Positions 1 through 8,437 of a DNA stretch of 43,952 nucleotides are shown here, one piece after another. This DNA is from Anaerolineaceae bacterium (GTDB lineage: Bacteria; Chloroflexota; Anaerolineae; Anaerolineales; Villigracilaceae): NCBI GenBank assembly GCA_009772985.1, contig WOUS01000015.1, positions 1 to 43,952 of the forward strand, written 5' to 3'. The notes below the pieces were generated by a model. That model made no database searches. It saw only the letters and a program-made list of their open reading frames with translations, and had not been told where the DNA came from. The translations under genes and the position numbers were made by a program. Position 1 is the first letter of the stretch. Every line of letters starts with the position of its first letter.

Positions 1-659
1 GCGGCTTTTTCGGCAGAGGAGACGAGGAACATGCCCTTCTGCCCCTGCGTCATCTCGGTGGCGACGTAACCGGGCTTGACCGTCAGCACGTGGACGCCGC
101 GCCGCGTCAGCCGGTTGCGCAGGGCTTCGAGGTAGCACGTCAGCGCGGCCTTGGAGGCGTTGTAGGACGGGTTGCCGACGCGCCCGCGCTCCCCGGCCAC
201 CGACGAGATGCCGACGATGGCCCCGGCCTGCGCGGACTGGAAGAGCACCGCCACCGGGTTCAGCCAGGCCAGCGCGCCGAGGTAGTTGACCTCGGTGGTG
301 CGGCGGTCCTTCTCGAAATCATAGTGCTTGAAGCCGGTCGGCAGGGCGATGCCGGAGTTGTAAACGAACAAGTCCAGCCCGCCCAGGTCGGCGATGATCT
401 TCTGCAGGAGGGCGGGAACCGCAGCGTAGTCTGTAACGTCATGAGGATAGGCCAGGGCGCGCGTCTCCCCGGCGGCGGAATTGATGACGGAGCAGAGGGC
501 AGACAACCGGTCCGCGCGGCGGGCGAGCAGGGCCAGGGTGTAACCTTCGCGGGCGAGACGTTCCGCCAGCGCGGCGCCGATCCCGCTGGAGGCGCCGACG
601 AGGATCGCCCGTTTACGGGGCTGGAGCGGGGTGGCACGGGGAGGCAGGTCAGTGGTCAT
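1..659 (-). CDS. SDR-family NAD(P)-dependent oxidoreductase, C-terminus beyond the window
   Basis: Partial gene reading leftwards off the window edge. It is a classical short-chain dehydrogenase/reductase with a Rossmann fold. The glycine-rich cofactor motif GASSGIG is at residues 22-28, an NSG variant of the NNAG motif at 101-103, and the catalytic triad is Ser153, Tyr166 and Lys170 (YNASK). About 219 residues are present and the last 30-40 of a usual SDR are missing. The ATG at 659 is preceded by a purine-rich AAGGAAGG ribosome site, and a TATAAT box lies at 691-686 on the same strand, giving a short leader. It diverges from the cyclase gene. The absence of a signal peptide suggests a cytoplasmic enzyme. 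The substrate cannot be told; SDRs of this length act on many sugars, lipids and ketones. Confidence 0.9.
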   Translation of the reverse strand, partial: MTTDLPPRATPLQPRKRAILVGASSGIGAALAERLAREGYTLALLARRADRLSALCSVINSAAGETRALAYPHDVTDYAAVPALLQKIIADLGGLDLFVYNSGIALPTGFKHYDFEKDRRTTEVNYLGALAWLNPVAVLFQSAQAGAIVGISSVAGERGRVGNPSYNASKAALTCYLEALRNRLTRRGVHVLTVKPGYVATEMTQGQKGMFLVSSAEKA

Positions 660-685
660 GGCTTCCTTCCTTGGTTATTGGAGAT

Positions 686-691
686 ATTATA
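686..691 (-). promoter_or_regulatory. -10 box of the SDR gene
   Basis: TATAAT on the minus strand, 26 nt before the SDR start codon. No convincing -35 hexamer is visible 17 bp upstream. Confidence 0.5.
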
Positions 692-812
692 CCCGCGCCT
701 CTCCATACGCTTGCGCATTAAAATCGAACTTCCCATTTTACGAAGATGGTTGTATGATTGCACCCAATATCATTCGCAAACGGTTTTTTCCTTGTTCTGT
801 TGAGGATGAACG

Positions 813-2042
813 GTGGACATTCCAGAATTACTAGATAAGGTTCGCGATCATCTCGAAGAGAACGATATCCCGGCGGAGAATCGCGAGTTCATCATCGAAC
901 TACTGGATGTGTTGATGACTCCTGCCGAGGGATATTCCAATGTTGCGCTGACATCCGATACCATCCAGCGTCTGGCAGACGCACTCATCAACAATAACAA
1001 TATTCTGGCGGCCCTCCGGCGGCAAAGCGCAGAGTTGGACGCGCTCAAACGCATCACGCTCAACCTGACCGCCAGCCTCGAACTCCAGGCCGTCCTCGAT
1101 GCGATTGTTCGGGAAGCCCTGCACCTGGTCAGCGACGCGCAGGACGCGCACATTTTCCTTTATCAGGACGGCAAATTGTCATTCGGGGCATCCCTGTTCG
1201 CGGGCGGAAAGAAAAACGTTCCTTTTGCCGAACCCCGGCCAGAAGGATTGACCTACACCGTCGCCCGGCAGAAGCAGGTCATCATCGCCGAGGATATGCA
1301 CAACCATCCGCTCTACGCTGGCCACTCCAGGAAATGGGCCGGTTCCATCATTGGCATCCCGCTGCTGATGGGCGACCGCGTCGTCGGCGTGATGAACCTG
1401 GCGCGCACACAGGCGGGCGACTTCTCCCATCCCGAGGTCCGCCTGCTAACCCTGCTGGCCGACCAGGCGGCGATCGCCATCACCAACGCCCGCCTGCACG
1501 AGGCAGTCAAGGGACAGGCGCTTAACGATGTCCTGACCGGCCTCCCCAACCGCCGCGCCCTGGACGAACGCCTGGATACCGAAATCAAACGGGCCACCCG
1601 CACGGGCCTTTCTTTTGCCGTCATCATGATGGATATTGACGGCTTCAAAGTGATCAACGATAACTATGGTCACGATGTGGGCGACGATGTCCTGAGACAG
1701 GTCGCCCAGGCCTTGTTGCAGGCGCTGCGCGCCACCGACCTCCTGGCCCGCTACGGCGGCGACGAACTGACCCTCATCCTGCCCGACACCGGCTGGCCGG
1801 ACGCAGAGACGGTCATTACCAAAATCCAGGACCAGATCACAAATCTCGACATCAACCTGCCGGACGGGACCACGACCCATCTGGGCGTTTCCGGGGGCGT
1901 GGCGATTTTCCCCCGCCATGCAAACACCGCCCCGAACCTGCTGCGCGCCGCCGACGAAGCCCTCTACCGCGCCAAGCGCCACCAGCGCGGCAGTTTTCAA
2001 CTCGCCCAGCGCGGCACCGGCCAGCTGCCGAATGTAAAATAA
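813..2042 (+). CDS. GAF-GGDEF diguanylate cyclase
   Basis: Predicted to make cyclic di-GMP from two GTP. The protein has 409 residues, no membrane segment, a helical N-terminus, a GAF sensor domain at about 82-230 and a GGDEF domain at about 235-395. The active-site motif reads GGDEL (315-319), a permitted variant. RATD at 306-309, five residues before it, fits the RxxD product-inhibition site, so the enzyme should be feedback controlled. MMDIDGFKVIND and NYGHDVGD are the usual metal and nucleotide segments. The start is GTG at 813, chosen because GAGGA sits 6 nt before it. The gene ends in its own terminator, so it is probably monocistronic. The GAF ligand is unknown. There is no EAL or HD-GYP partner in the window. 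Confidence 0.92.
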   Translation: MDIPELLDKVRDHLEENDIPAENREFIIELLDVLMTPAEGYSNVALTSDTIQRLADALINNNNILAALRRQSAELDALKRITLNLTASLELQAVLDAIVREALHLVSDAQDAHIFLYQDGKLSFGASLFAGGKKNVPFAEPRPEGLTYTVARQKQVIIAEDMHNHPLYAGHSRKWAGSIIGIPLLMGDRVVGVMNLARTQAGDFSHPEVRLLTLLADQAAIAITNARLHEAVKGQALNDVLTGLPNRRALDERLDTEIKRATRTGLSFAVIMMDIDGFKVINDNYGHDVGDDVLRQVAQALLQALRATDLLARYGGDELTLILPDTGWPDAETVITKIQDQITNLDINLPDGTTTHLGVSGGVAIFPRHANTAPNLLRAADEALYRAKRHQRGSFQLAQRGTGQLPNVK

Positions 2043-2060
2043 CACTGTCCATCCCACACG

Positions 2061-2095
2061 AACATGGAGGCTGAAACAGGGCCTCCGTGTTTTTA
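2061..2095 (+). terminator. Rho-independent terminator after the cyclase gene
   Basis: An 11-bp stem (AACATGGAGGC pairing with GCCTCCGTGTT, one wobble pair) around a short A-rich loop, followed by a T-run. It lies 19 nt after the cyclase stop codon. Confidence 0.8.
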
Positions 2096-2103
2096 TTTAC
2101 GAC

Positions 2104-2109
2104 TATAAT
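2104..2109 (+). promoter_or_regulatory. -10 box of the lipid kinase gene
   Basis: TATAAT 30 nt before the ATG at 2140, directly behind the cyclase terminator. No good -35 is visible, because that position falls in the terminator stem. Confidence 0.5.
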
Positions 2110-2139
2110 TCAACCAACCCTGCCAAAGAGGAGCCTCCT

Positions 2140-3057
2140 ATGCCCCGCAAAGTCAAACTCATCCTGAACCCAATGGCCGACATGGGCCACGCCTGGCGCA
2201 TCGCCGAACAGCTGCGCCCCATCGTCGGCGAATACGGCCGCGCCGACTGGAGCGGCACCGTCTACCCGACCCACGCCACCGAACTGGCCCGCCAGGCAGG
2301 GTTGGACGGCTACGATATGGTCATCGCCGTCGGCGGCGACGGCACCGTGCACGAGGTCATCAACGGCCTGATGCAGGTCCCGGAGAAGCAGCGTCCCGCC
2401 CTCGGCATCGTCCCGGCCGGTTCGGGCAACGACTTCGCCCACACGGCGGGCGTCCCGCTCGATCCCAAGACCGCACTGGCAGCCGCCCTGAAAGGCGAGG
2501 CCGCGCCGATGGACATCGGCCTGCTCAAAGACGAACACGGCCGCTCGGAATATTTCGACAACACGCTCGGCATCGGTTTCGACACCGTGGTGACCCTGCG
2601 CTCGCACAAAATACCGCTCCTGCGCGGCTTCCTGATGTACCTGGTCGCCGTCCTCCAGACCATCATCGTGGACTTCGACCCATCGAAAATGCACATCGAG
2701 ACCGATAAAATTTCCTGGGACGAGAACTCGCTCATGCTCGTCGTCTGCAACGGGCCGCGCGAAGGCGGCGGCTTCCTCGTCGCGCCGGAGGCCAAACCCG
2801 ACGACGGCATCTTCCACTTTGCCAGCATCGCGGATGTTGGCCGCCTGATGATGTTCCGCCTCGTCCCCGAAGTGATGAAAGGCACGCACGGGCGCTTCAA
2901 ATGCGTCCGCATGGGCGAATGCCGCAAAATGACGCTGAAATCCGAAAAGCCGCTCTACATCCACCTCGACGGCGAAATCTACACCGGCTTCGGCTCGAAC
3001 ACCTACCAGGCCTCCATCGAGGTCCTGCCCGGCGCGTTGAAAGTCGTGCGCGGATAA
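2140..3057 (+). CDS. Diacylglycerol kinase-family lipid kinase (YegS/DgkB type)
   Basis: A 305-residue protein of the DAGK catalytic family, expected to phosphorylate a lipid such as diacylglycerol or a sphingosine-like base with ATP. The N-terminus KVKLILNP is the usual first strand. GGDGT, the nucleotide-binding and catalytic loop, is at 65-69 and PAGSGNDFA at 92-100. The C-terminal half is the beta-sandwich typical of YegS/DgkB, with a conserved LDGE near the end. Length matches the family. AAGAGGAG just before the ATG fixes the start. It is a cytosolic enzyme acting at the membrane surface. The following gene begins 40 bp later across a short word repeat. The exact lipid substrate cannot be read from sequence. 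Confidence 0.9.
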   Translation: MPRKVKLILNPMADMGHAWRIAEQLRPIVGEYGRADWSGTVYPTHATELARQAGLDGYDMVIAVGGDGTVHEVINGLMQVPEKQRPALGIVPAGSGNDFAHTAGVPLDPKTALAAALKGEAAPMDIGLLKDEHGRSEYFDNTLGIGFDTVVTLRSHKIPLLRGFLMYLVAVLQTIIVDFDPSKMHIETDKISWDENSLMLVVCNGPREGGGFLVAPEAKPDDGIFHFASIADVGRLMMFRLVPEVMKGTHGRFKCVRMGECRKMTLKSEKPLYIHLDGEIYTGFGSNTYQASIEVLPGALKVVRG

Positions 3058-3092
3058 CTGGTTACTGAATACTGATTACTGACCACTGGCGC
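3058..3092 (+). repeat. Word repeat, ACTG vocabulary
   Basis: Between two genes the sequence is built of near-identical 8-9 base words (GGTTACTGA, ATACTGA, TTACTGA, CCACTGG). The same words occur in a longer, inverted arrangement between the two tRNA genes at 39258-39343. Confidence 0.6.
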
Positions 3093-3097
3093 TTCCC

Positions 3098-4762
3098 ATG
3101 CCCGACCTCGTCCACTCCCTGCAATCCCGCGACCTCGGCCACCTGCGCATCGTGGCTGAACTATGGGGCGTGGAACTAAAATCTGCGGAGACGGGCGCGG
3201 CGCTGAAAGAACTTTCCGCTGCGCTGCTGGACCCGGAACCTGCGCGCGAGATCGTCGACTCGCTCCCCGCCGAAGCGAAGTCCGCCCTCGCCGCGCTGAT
3301 CGAGGCGGGCGGCAAAATGCCCTGGGCCGCGTTCGCCCGCCAGTTCGGCGAACTGCGCCAGGCCGGCGCGGGGCGGCGCGACCGGGAGCAGGTGTACCTC
3401 CATCCCGCCTCCGCCGCCGAGATTTTGTTCTACCGCGCCCTGCTGGCGCGTGCCTTTTTCGACACCCCGAACGGTCCGCAGGAATTCGCTTATATCCCTG
3501 ATGATGTTCTCCCCTTGATTAACCGCGAAGAGCGCGACCCCAAAAAAACGGGGGCAAGCGAACGCGGAGAAAAAAATACAAAAAACTCCGCGCTCTCGGC
3601 GATCTCTGCGGTTCAACAGGTTGAGCCTTTGGGCCGCGCGGCCACGCCGAAGGAACGCGCCCATCCCCTCCCCGCCTCCGACCGCCTCCTCGACGACGCG
3701 ACCACTCTCCTTGCCGCCCTGCGGATGGACATGCAGCCGCCGGAAACAAACGTGCCGGTGGACGCGGTGGGCGGTTTGCTGCGTTCGGCTGGCATCCTGG
3801 CGGGAAACGATCCCCTTGCCGAAAAAGTCAAATCCTTCCTCGAAATGCCGCGCGCCGATGCGCGGGCATGGCTGGCAAAAGCCTGGCAAAACAGCGAGAC
3901 TTTCAACGAACTGCGCCAGATCCCCGGCCTCGTTTGCGAAGGCGAATGGCGAAATGCGTCACACGTTACACGTCACACGTTGTTGGGTTTCCTCGCCGGC
4001 ATCCCCCCCGGCAAGTGGTGGAGTCTCGCGGCGTTTATCAGCGACATCAAAGCAAAATACCCTGATTTCCAGCGCCCGGCCGGCGACTACGACTCGTGGT
4101 TCATCAAGCGCGAGTCGGACGGCGTCTACCTGCGCGGCTTCGAGCATTGGGATGACGTGGACGGCGCGCTAATCCGGTATCTCATCACCGGGCCGCTGTT
4201 CTGGCTGGGGAGGGTGGAACTGGCGACGTTGATGGATAGAGAAGTGGTTACCGCCTTTCGAGTTACCGAGAAACGGGTAACGAGTACCGAGAATGCGAAA
4301 CTCACCGTCTCTTCCAATGGCCGGATCACTGTTCCAAGAACAGTACCACGTGTCACTCGTTATCTTATTTCCCGCTTCTGCGAATGGGAAGAAGCAAAAG
4401 TTGATGAGTACAAATACCGGGTCAGCACCGCCTCGCTGAAAAAAGCCGCGCAGCAGGGACTCAAGGTCAGCCAGTTGTTGAGCCTTCTGGCGAAGAACGC
4501 CTCAGCAGAAATACCACCCGCCTTCGTCAAGGCGCTCAAACGCTGGGAGATGAACGGTACTGAGGCCCGGGTCGAGGTCCAGACCGTTTTACGCGTTAAC
4601 CGGCCCGAGGTGCTGGAGGAGTTGCGCAAATCGAAGGCGGCCCGTTTTCTCGGCGAGACACTCGGCCCGACGGCGGTGGTCGTCAAACCCGGCGCGCAGT
4701 CCAAGGTACTGGCCGCGCTGGCAGAGTTGGGTCTGCTGGCGGATGCCGGAGGAACCGAATGA
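3098..4762 (+). CDS. XPB/Ssl2-like helicase-associated domain protein
   Basis: A 554-residue protein with no helicase motor motifs. The C-terminal half (about 400-550) resembles the helicase-associated domain shared with XPB/Ssl2 N-termini (Pfam PF13625 type): a strand-rich 'ITVPRTVPRVTRYLI' segment, then YKYRVSTASLKKAAQQGL, a leucine-rich helix and a short 'IPPAFVKALKRWE' helix. The N-terminal part (about 1-130) looks like winged-helix DNA-binding modules. It overlaps the next gene by ATGA, so translation is probably coupled. Most unusual are in-frame insertions of non-coding-style palindromes at residues of about 142-173, 288-296 and 383-425, which add polar low-complexity sequence. Function is unknown; a DNA-bound scaffold is a guess from the domain only. 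Confidence 0.6.
   Translation: MPDLVHSLQSRDLGHLRIVAELWGVELKSAETGAALKELSAALLDPEPAREIVDSLPAEAKSALAALIEAGGKMPWAAFARQFGELRQAGAGRRDREQVYLHPASAAEILFYRALLARAFFDTPNGPQEFAYIPDDVLPLINREERDPKKTGASERGEKNTKNSALSAISAVQQVEPLGRAATPKERAHPLPASDRLLDDATTLLAALRMDMQPPETNVPVDAVGGLLRSAGILAGNDPLAEKVKSFLEMPRADARAWLAKAWQNSETFNELRQIPGLVCEGEWRNASHVTRHTLLGFLAGIPPGKWWSLAAFISDIKAKYPDFQRPAGDYDSWFIKRESDGVYLRGFEHWDDVDGALIRYLITGPLFWLGRVELATLMDREVVTAFRVTEKRVTSTENAKLTVSSNGRITVPRTVPRVTRYLISRFCEWEEAKVDEYKYRVSTASLKKAAQQGLKVSQLLSLLAKNASAEIPPAFVKALKRWEMNGTEARVEVQTVLRVNRPEVLEELRKSKAARFLGETLGPTAVVVKPGAQSKVLAALAELGLLADAGGTE
3531..3613 (+). repeat. In-frame palindromic element of the AACCGCGAAGAG type
   Basis: The ends AACCGCGAAGAG and CTCTGCGGTT are inverted, and CGCGGAG pairs with CTCCGCG across an A-rich centre. 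A nested hairpin CCCC-A7-CGGGGG lies near the left end. The element lies wholly inside the helicase-associated gene and is read without a stop as a polar linker. A related element lies between genes at 24208-24324. Confidence 0.6.
3958..4300 (+). repeat. Two in-frame word repeats inside the helicase-associated gene
   Basis: At 3958-3985 the words CACACGTTA, CACGTCA and CACGTTG follow each other. At 4246-4300 the words GTTACCGAG, GGTAACGAG and GTACCGAG follow each other in direct and inverse sense. Both are read through in frame. They differ in style from the surrounding codons and look like the intergenic word repeats elsewhere in the window. Confidence 0.45.
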
Positions 4763-5826
4763 GAACTGACGAACAAGCCGATTTTGATGTGGAAGTCCTG
4801 GCTGATAAAACAGTCGAAAAACTTGGGATAGCGGCAGGGCAGGTGATCTGGATCTGGGCCAATGTCTATTCTTTGGACCTGATCGAGGCTCTGGCGTTCC
4901 GCATCCGCGCCCGCGGCGCATTCTGGACGCTGCGACTCACCAGCGAGCCTTTACTTCGCAGGATCGGGCTGGAAGTGCCCGAACCCTACCTGTCACTGAT
5001 CCCCGAACATGAAATCCGCTGGCTGGACGATATGGATGCGATCATTGAAGTCCGCGATCACCCACCGACGATTCCGGATGTCCCCTTGCCGCGCCGGCGG
5101 GCGATGGGAGCCGAATGGTTGGCCTTGATCGAAACCGCGGCTCGCAAAGGGGTCCGGCGTTTGATGGTATTTAATCCAACAGCTGCGCTGGCTTCGGCGT
5201 ATCAGTTGCCTTTGGATGAATTGCGCCGGAGGTTCTGGCAGGCTGTCAACACCGATTGCGGCCTCCTGAATCGGCAGCAGGAGAAGTTTCAAAAACTTCT
5301 TCAAGGGACGCAGGATGTTCACATTACTTCCCCCGCAGGAACCGATCTGCGTTTGCGAGTGGACCAACGTCCCGTCTGGGTGGATACCGACAGCATTCCG
5401 TATGGCGAGGCGTACGTTGCACCTCACGAGGAATCTGCCAATGGGCTGGCAGTCATCAATAAGGCATTCTTTCGGGGGAGGTTGGTGGAAAATTTCCGGC
5501 TTACGTTTTCAGCCGGACGGGTGGTGGACGCCAGCGCTCCCAGCCCAGACGATACCCAAGCCTGGCAGGAAGTCATGGCCGCCTCCAACGGAGACAAGGA
5601 TGTGATTGCCGAACTGGGCATCGGCGTCAACCCGGGTGTGATAGAGCCGATTGGCAATATTTCTCTGGATGAGAAGATTGGCGGCAGCGTCCATATTGCC
5701 GTTGGGATGAATGACAGGTTTGGCGGGAAGAACAAATCCAACCTGCACCAGGATTTTGTCATTCTCAAACCCACGGTCCGGTTTGATGGAAAAGTCGTAA
5801 TCGAGAACGGTGCTTTCAAAGCATAA
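4759..5826 (+). CDS. M29-family aminopeptidase-like metalloprotease
   Basis: A 355-residue protein resembling the thermophilic aminopeptidase family M29 (AmpS/AmpT/PepS), which removes N-terminal amino acids using a two-metal centre. Visible family features in the C-terminal half are PYGEAYVAP (glutamate ligand region), AELGIGVNPG, GSVHIAVGMNDRFGG (glutamate/histidine region) and NLHQDFV with the His and Asp ligands near the end. At 355 residues it is shorter than the usual 400-410, because the N-terminal domain is trimmed. There is no signal peptide, so it is cytosolic. It starts in the ATGA overlap with the helicase-associated gene, which argues for co-expression. A strong terminator follows at once. 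Confidence 0.85.
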   Translation: MRTDEQADFDVEVLADKTVEKLGIAAGQVIWIWANVYSLDLIEALAFRIRARGAFWTLRLTSEPLLRRIGLEVPEPYLSLIPEHEIRWLDDMDAIIEVRDHPPTIPDVPLPRRRAMGAEWLALIETAARKGVRRLMVFNPTAALASAYQLPLDELRRRFWQAVNTDCGLLNRQQEKFQKLLQGTQDVHITSPAGTDLRLRVDQRPVWVDTDSIPYGEAYVAPHEESANGLAVINKAFFRGRLVENFRLTFSAGRVVDASAPSPDDTQAWQEVMAASNGDKDVIAELGIGVNPGVIEPIGNISLDEKIGGSVHIAVGMNDRFGGKNKSNLHQDFVILKPTVRFDGKVVIENGAFKA

Positions 5827-5827
5827 A

Positions 5828-5868
5828 AATGGCGGTTGTCACGCTTAAAACGTGACAGCCGTTTTATG
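5828..5868 (+). terminator. Rho-independent terminator after the aminopeptidase
   Basis: A stem of 12-13 bp (GGCGGTTGTCACG with CGTGACAGCCGTT) around a CTTAAAA loop, followed by TTTTA. It starts within two bases of the stop codon. Confidence 0.8.
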
Positions 5869-5875
5869 CGGGCTT

Positions 5876-5883
5876 GCTATAAT
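5876..5883 (+). promoter_or_regulatory. Extended -10 promoter of the small lipoprotein and kbl
   Basis: TGCTATAAT ends 12 nt before the start codon. The same extended -10 sequence recurs at four other promoters in this window. Confidence 0.65.
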
Positions 5884-5895
5884 CGGAGTTGAGCA

Positions 5896-6138
5896 ATGAC
5901 AAAAAAACGCACCCATGTCGTCCTGATCGTTGGCATCATCGTGCTGGTCTGCGGCTGCTGTCTGGCCCCGCTGCCGGTCCCGTGCGGCGCGCCGGGAATG
6001 TCCTGCCGCACCGGGCCGGGTCCGGGAGGCGCATCGTCCGTTTTCTATGAACTGGAACCGCTTGGCGTGGCCGTTCTGGAATTGGTCTTCCAGGACAACA
6101 TCCGCATCTATTATTGGACCTGGGACAGTTCTGATTGA
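5896..6138 (+). CDS. Small hypothetical lipoprotein or membrane-anchored peptide
   Basis: An 80-residue protein. It begins with MTKKRTH, then a hydrophobic stretch (residues 8-20) ending in CGCC, which resembles a lipobox, followed by a proline/glycine-rich segment and an aromatic C-terminus (IRIYYWTW). It is most simply a secreted lipoprotein attached near Cys19 or Cys21. GGAG sits 7 nt before the ATG and a strong promoter lies just upstream, so it is probably expressed. It ends 24 bp before kbl and may be co-transcribed with it. No family is recognised. Confidence 0.55.
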   Translation: MTKKRTHVVLIVGIIVLVCGCCLAPLPVPCGAPGMSCRTGPGPGGASSVFYELEPLGVAVLELVFQDNIRIYYWTWDSSD

Positions 6139-6162
6139 TTTCTCATTCTTCAGGAGATTGAA

Positions 6163-7344
6163 ATGTCTAAAACCGATTGGATCACGCAGGAAATCGAAAC
6201 CCTGAAATCTTCAGGGCTGTACAACCGCATCCGCACCATCGGCTCGCCGCAGGGCGCCTGGCTGGTGGTGGACGGGCAGAAGGTGCTCAATTTCTGCTCG
6301 AACAACTACCTCGGCCTCGCCAACCACCCGAAACTGGTCGCGGCGGCCAAGCAAGCCGTGGACGAGATGGGCGTCGGTCCGGCGGCGGTGCGCTCCATTG
6401 CCGGGACGATGACCCTGCACCTCGAACTGGAGAAGCGCCTGGCGGCCTTCAAGGGCGTCGAGGCGGCCATCACCTTCCAGAGCGGATTCACCGCCAACCT
6501 GGCCACCATCCCGGCGCTGGTCGGCAAGGAGGATGTCATTTTCTCCGACCGGCTGAACCACGCCAGCATCATTGACGGCTGCCGTCTCTCCGGCGGGAAG
6601 ATCATCCCCTACGATCACTGCGACCCGGCTTCGCTGGAAGCGGTCATCAAGGAGAACCTGCCGCAGTTCCGGCGCGCCATCGTCATCACCGACGGCGTCT
6701 TCAGCATGGACGGCGACGTGGCCCCGCTGGACAAGATCTACGAGGTGGCGAAGAAGTACGACATCCTGCTGATGGTGGACGACGCTCACGGCGAGGGCGT
6801 ACTCGGCAAGGGCGGGCGCGGCATTGTGGACCACTTCGGCCTGCATGGTAAAGTGGACGTGGAGGTCGGAACGATGTCCAAGGCCTTCGGTGTGATGGGC
6901 GGCGTGGTCGCCGGGAACGCAACCATCGTCGAATGGCTGCGCCAGCGCGGACGCCCGTTCCTGTTCTCGTCCGCCGTCACCCCCCCGGACGCCGCGGCCT
7001 GCATCGCGGCGATTGACCTGCTCGAGGCCTCGACCGAACTGGTGGACAAACTATGGGCCAACGCCAAATACTTCAAGGCCGAGATGAAGAAACTCGGCTT
7101 CGACACCGGTCTCAGCGCCACGCCCATCACCCCGGTCATGCTCGGCGAAGCGCCGCTGGCCCAGCAGTTCAGCCGCGACCTGTTCGAGGCGGGCGTCTTT
7201 GCGATGGCGCTCGGCTACCCGACCGTCCCGCAGGGCAAAGCCCGCATCCGGGTGATGATCTCCGCCGCGCACTCAAAGGATGACTTGAATAAGGGACTGG
7301 GAGCATTCATGAAGGTGGGGAAGAAGTTGGGCGTGATCAAGTAA
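6163..7344 (+). CDS. kbl: Glycine C-acetyltransferase (2-amino-3-ketobutyrate CoA ligase)
   Basis: A 393-residue PLP enzyme of the alpha-oxoamine synthase family. It cleaves 2-amino-3-ketobutyrate with CoA to glycine and acetyl-CoA in threonine breakdown. The PLP lysine is Lys240 in [17 protein letters not shown] (about 204-212) holds the aspartate that binds the pyridine nitrogen; FCSNNYLGL and NHASIIDG are typical of Kbl. Length fits Kbl. BioF (8-amino-7-oxononanoate synthase) is the main alternative, but no biotin genes are nearby. Threonine dehydrogenase, the usual partner, is not in the window. AGGAGA lies 7 nt before the ATG. It is probably transcribed with the small lipoprotein gene and ends at a bidirectional terminator. 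Confidence 0.85.
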   Translation: MSKTDWITQEIETLKSSGLYNRIRTIGSPQGAWLVVDGQKVLNFCSNNYLGLANHPKLVAAAKQAVDEMGVGPAAVRSIAGTMTLHLELEKRLAAFKGVEAAITFQSGFTANLATIPALVGKEDVIFSDRLNHASIIDGCRLSGGKIIPYDHCDPASLEAVIKENLPQFRRAIVITDGVFSMDGDVAPLDKIYEVAKKYDILLMVDDAHGEGVLGKGGRGIVDHFGLHGKVDVEVGTMSKAFGVMGGVVAGNATIVEWLRQRGRPFLFSSAVTPPDAAACIAAIDLLEASTELVDKLWANAKYFKAEMKKLGFDTGLSATPITPVMLGEAPLAQQFSRDLFEAGVFAMALGYPTVPQGKARIRVMISAAHSKDDLNKGLGAFMKVGKKLGVIK

Positions 7345-7370
7345 TCAGCAGGCAGCAAACGGTTTTCAAC

Positions 7371-7402
7371 AAGCGGACACGCTTTCGGGCGCGTCCGCTT
7401 TT
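7371..7402. terminator. Bidirectional terminator between kbl and the kinase gene
   Basis: AAGCGGACACGC pairs with GCGCGTCCGCTT around a TTTCGG loop, with a T-run on one side and an A-rich flank on the other. It serves two convergent genes. Confidence 0.7.
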
Positions 7403-8322
7403 CAAACCCGTGTCTTCAAAAAGATTTCCGTCCACGCCCGGGAATACTCGCCCCCGGACCCGTCTTCTGCCATGTCCCACCAGGCCGAGAGCAGGCTGTG
7501 ACAGACCGCCCACGCCCGCAGCCGCTGACGGTCGAACCCCAGCCGCTCCGCGAGGATGGCGATCCGCCGCTGCGTACGGCGGATGGCTTCCGCTTCGCCG
7601 GGCATCTCGCCCCACGGATTCATCAGCAGCGGACCGGCCTCGTACTCCGGCGCGCCGGCCACGCCCTTCGGGTCAATCACCAGCCAGCCGCGCTCGGATA
7701 GGAGAATATTGAAATGGTGAAAGTCGCCGTGCAGCAGCGCCTGCGGACGTTCCTCGGCGAACAACTCGCGCAGCATCCCCTCAACGATGTTCACCGTTTT
7801 CTCCGGGAAAGGCCCCGTCCCGCCGCCGAAGCGCGGACGGAGATCCTTCAACTCGTCGAACCAGCCGCGCAGGGACAGGAATCCGTCCGCGGCGGGAACC
7901 GGGCGCTGGATGCGCTGCATGACGTCCGCGGCGATTTCGGTGGCGCGGTCGTCGTCCGCCAGGGTGGCGAGCATTGTGCCGGGGTGGAGCCGCTCCAGCA
8001 GAAGCATCCCGGCATAGGCATCCGCCTCTAGCAGGCGGCAGGCACCCTGGCCGTCGTAGACGCGCAGCGCCTTGATCTCGCTGGTCAGTTCGACGTTAGG
8101 CACGCCGATCTTGAGCACAACGTCCTGAGCGGAGCGCAGCGGAGACGAAGGACGCGTCGCCGCGCAGACGTAGTTATAGGAAAGCAAGAATGGCTCGCCA
8201 AGCGTCAGGTCCCAGCGGCGGGCGGCTTCGGCGAGGAGATCGGGGAGGTCCGCCAGCCAGTCCGCGCCGTTGGGAAAGGCCTGGGTGACGTTTTTGGCGA
8301 AGACGGGAGGCAGGTTGATCAT
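7402..8322 (-). CDS. Aminoglycoside/hydroxyurea phosphotransferase-like kinase (APH(6) type)
   Basis: A 306-residue small-molecule kinase of the protein-kinase-like fold. LHGDFHHFNILLS is the catalytic loop (HGDxHxxN) and VIDPKGVAG the metal-binding segment (IDPKG), the pattern of the APH(6)/hydroxyurea-resistance family that includes streptomycin 6-kinases. The ATG at 8322 (MINLPP) was chosen because any earlier start would take its codons from the adjacent palindromic repeat. No clear Shine-Dalgarno sequence precedes it; AT-rich TTTATTTTATG is directly upstream. The true substrate could be a sugar, aminoglycoside or amino acid; chromosomal homologues are not necessarily resistance genes. 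Confidence 0.8.
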   Translation of the reverse strand: MINLPPVFAKNVTQAFPNGADWLADLPDLLAEAARRWDLTLGEPFLLSYNYVCAATRPSSPLRSAQDVVLKIGVPNVELTSEIKALRVYDGQGACRLLEADAYAGMLLLERLHPGTMLATLADDDRATEIAADVMQRIQRPVPAADGFLSLRGWFDELKDLRPRFGGGTGPFPEKTVNIVEGMLRELFAEERPQALLHGDFHHFNILLSERGWLVIDPKGVAGAPEYEAGPLLMNPWGEMPGEAEAIRRTQRRIAILAERLGFDRQRLRAWAVCHSLLSAWWDMAEDGSGGEYSRAWTEIFLKTRV

Positions 8323-8343
8323 AAAATAAACATGTCTACTGGA

Positions 8344-8432
8344 TGTCGTTGCGAGCGCCCGCCAGCACTCGTAGAGTGATGGAGCGAAGCAATCTCCTGG
8401 AACTGGCAAATAATTGGTCGCTCGCAACGACA
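8344..8432. repeat. TGTCrTTGCGAG palindromic element, copy 1
   Basis: Perfect 14-bp inverted ends TGTCGTTGCGAGCG and CGCTCGCAACGACA, with the internal motif GAGCGAAGCAATCTC typical of this family. It lies between two minus-strand genes, 21 bp before a start codon and 5 bp after a stop codon. Confidence 0.85.
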
Positions 8433-8437
8433 GGATT

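Noticed and set aside
8323..8427. N-terminal extension of the phosphotransferase-like kinase to an ATG at 8427
   Set aside because: Those 35 codons come from the palindromic element and have no counterpart in the kinase family.
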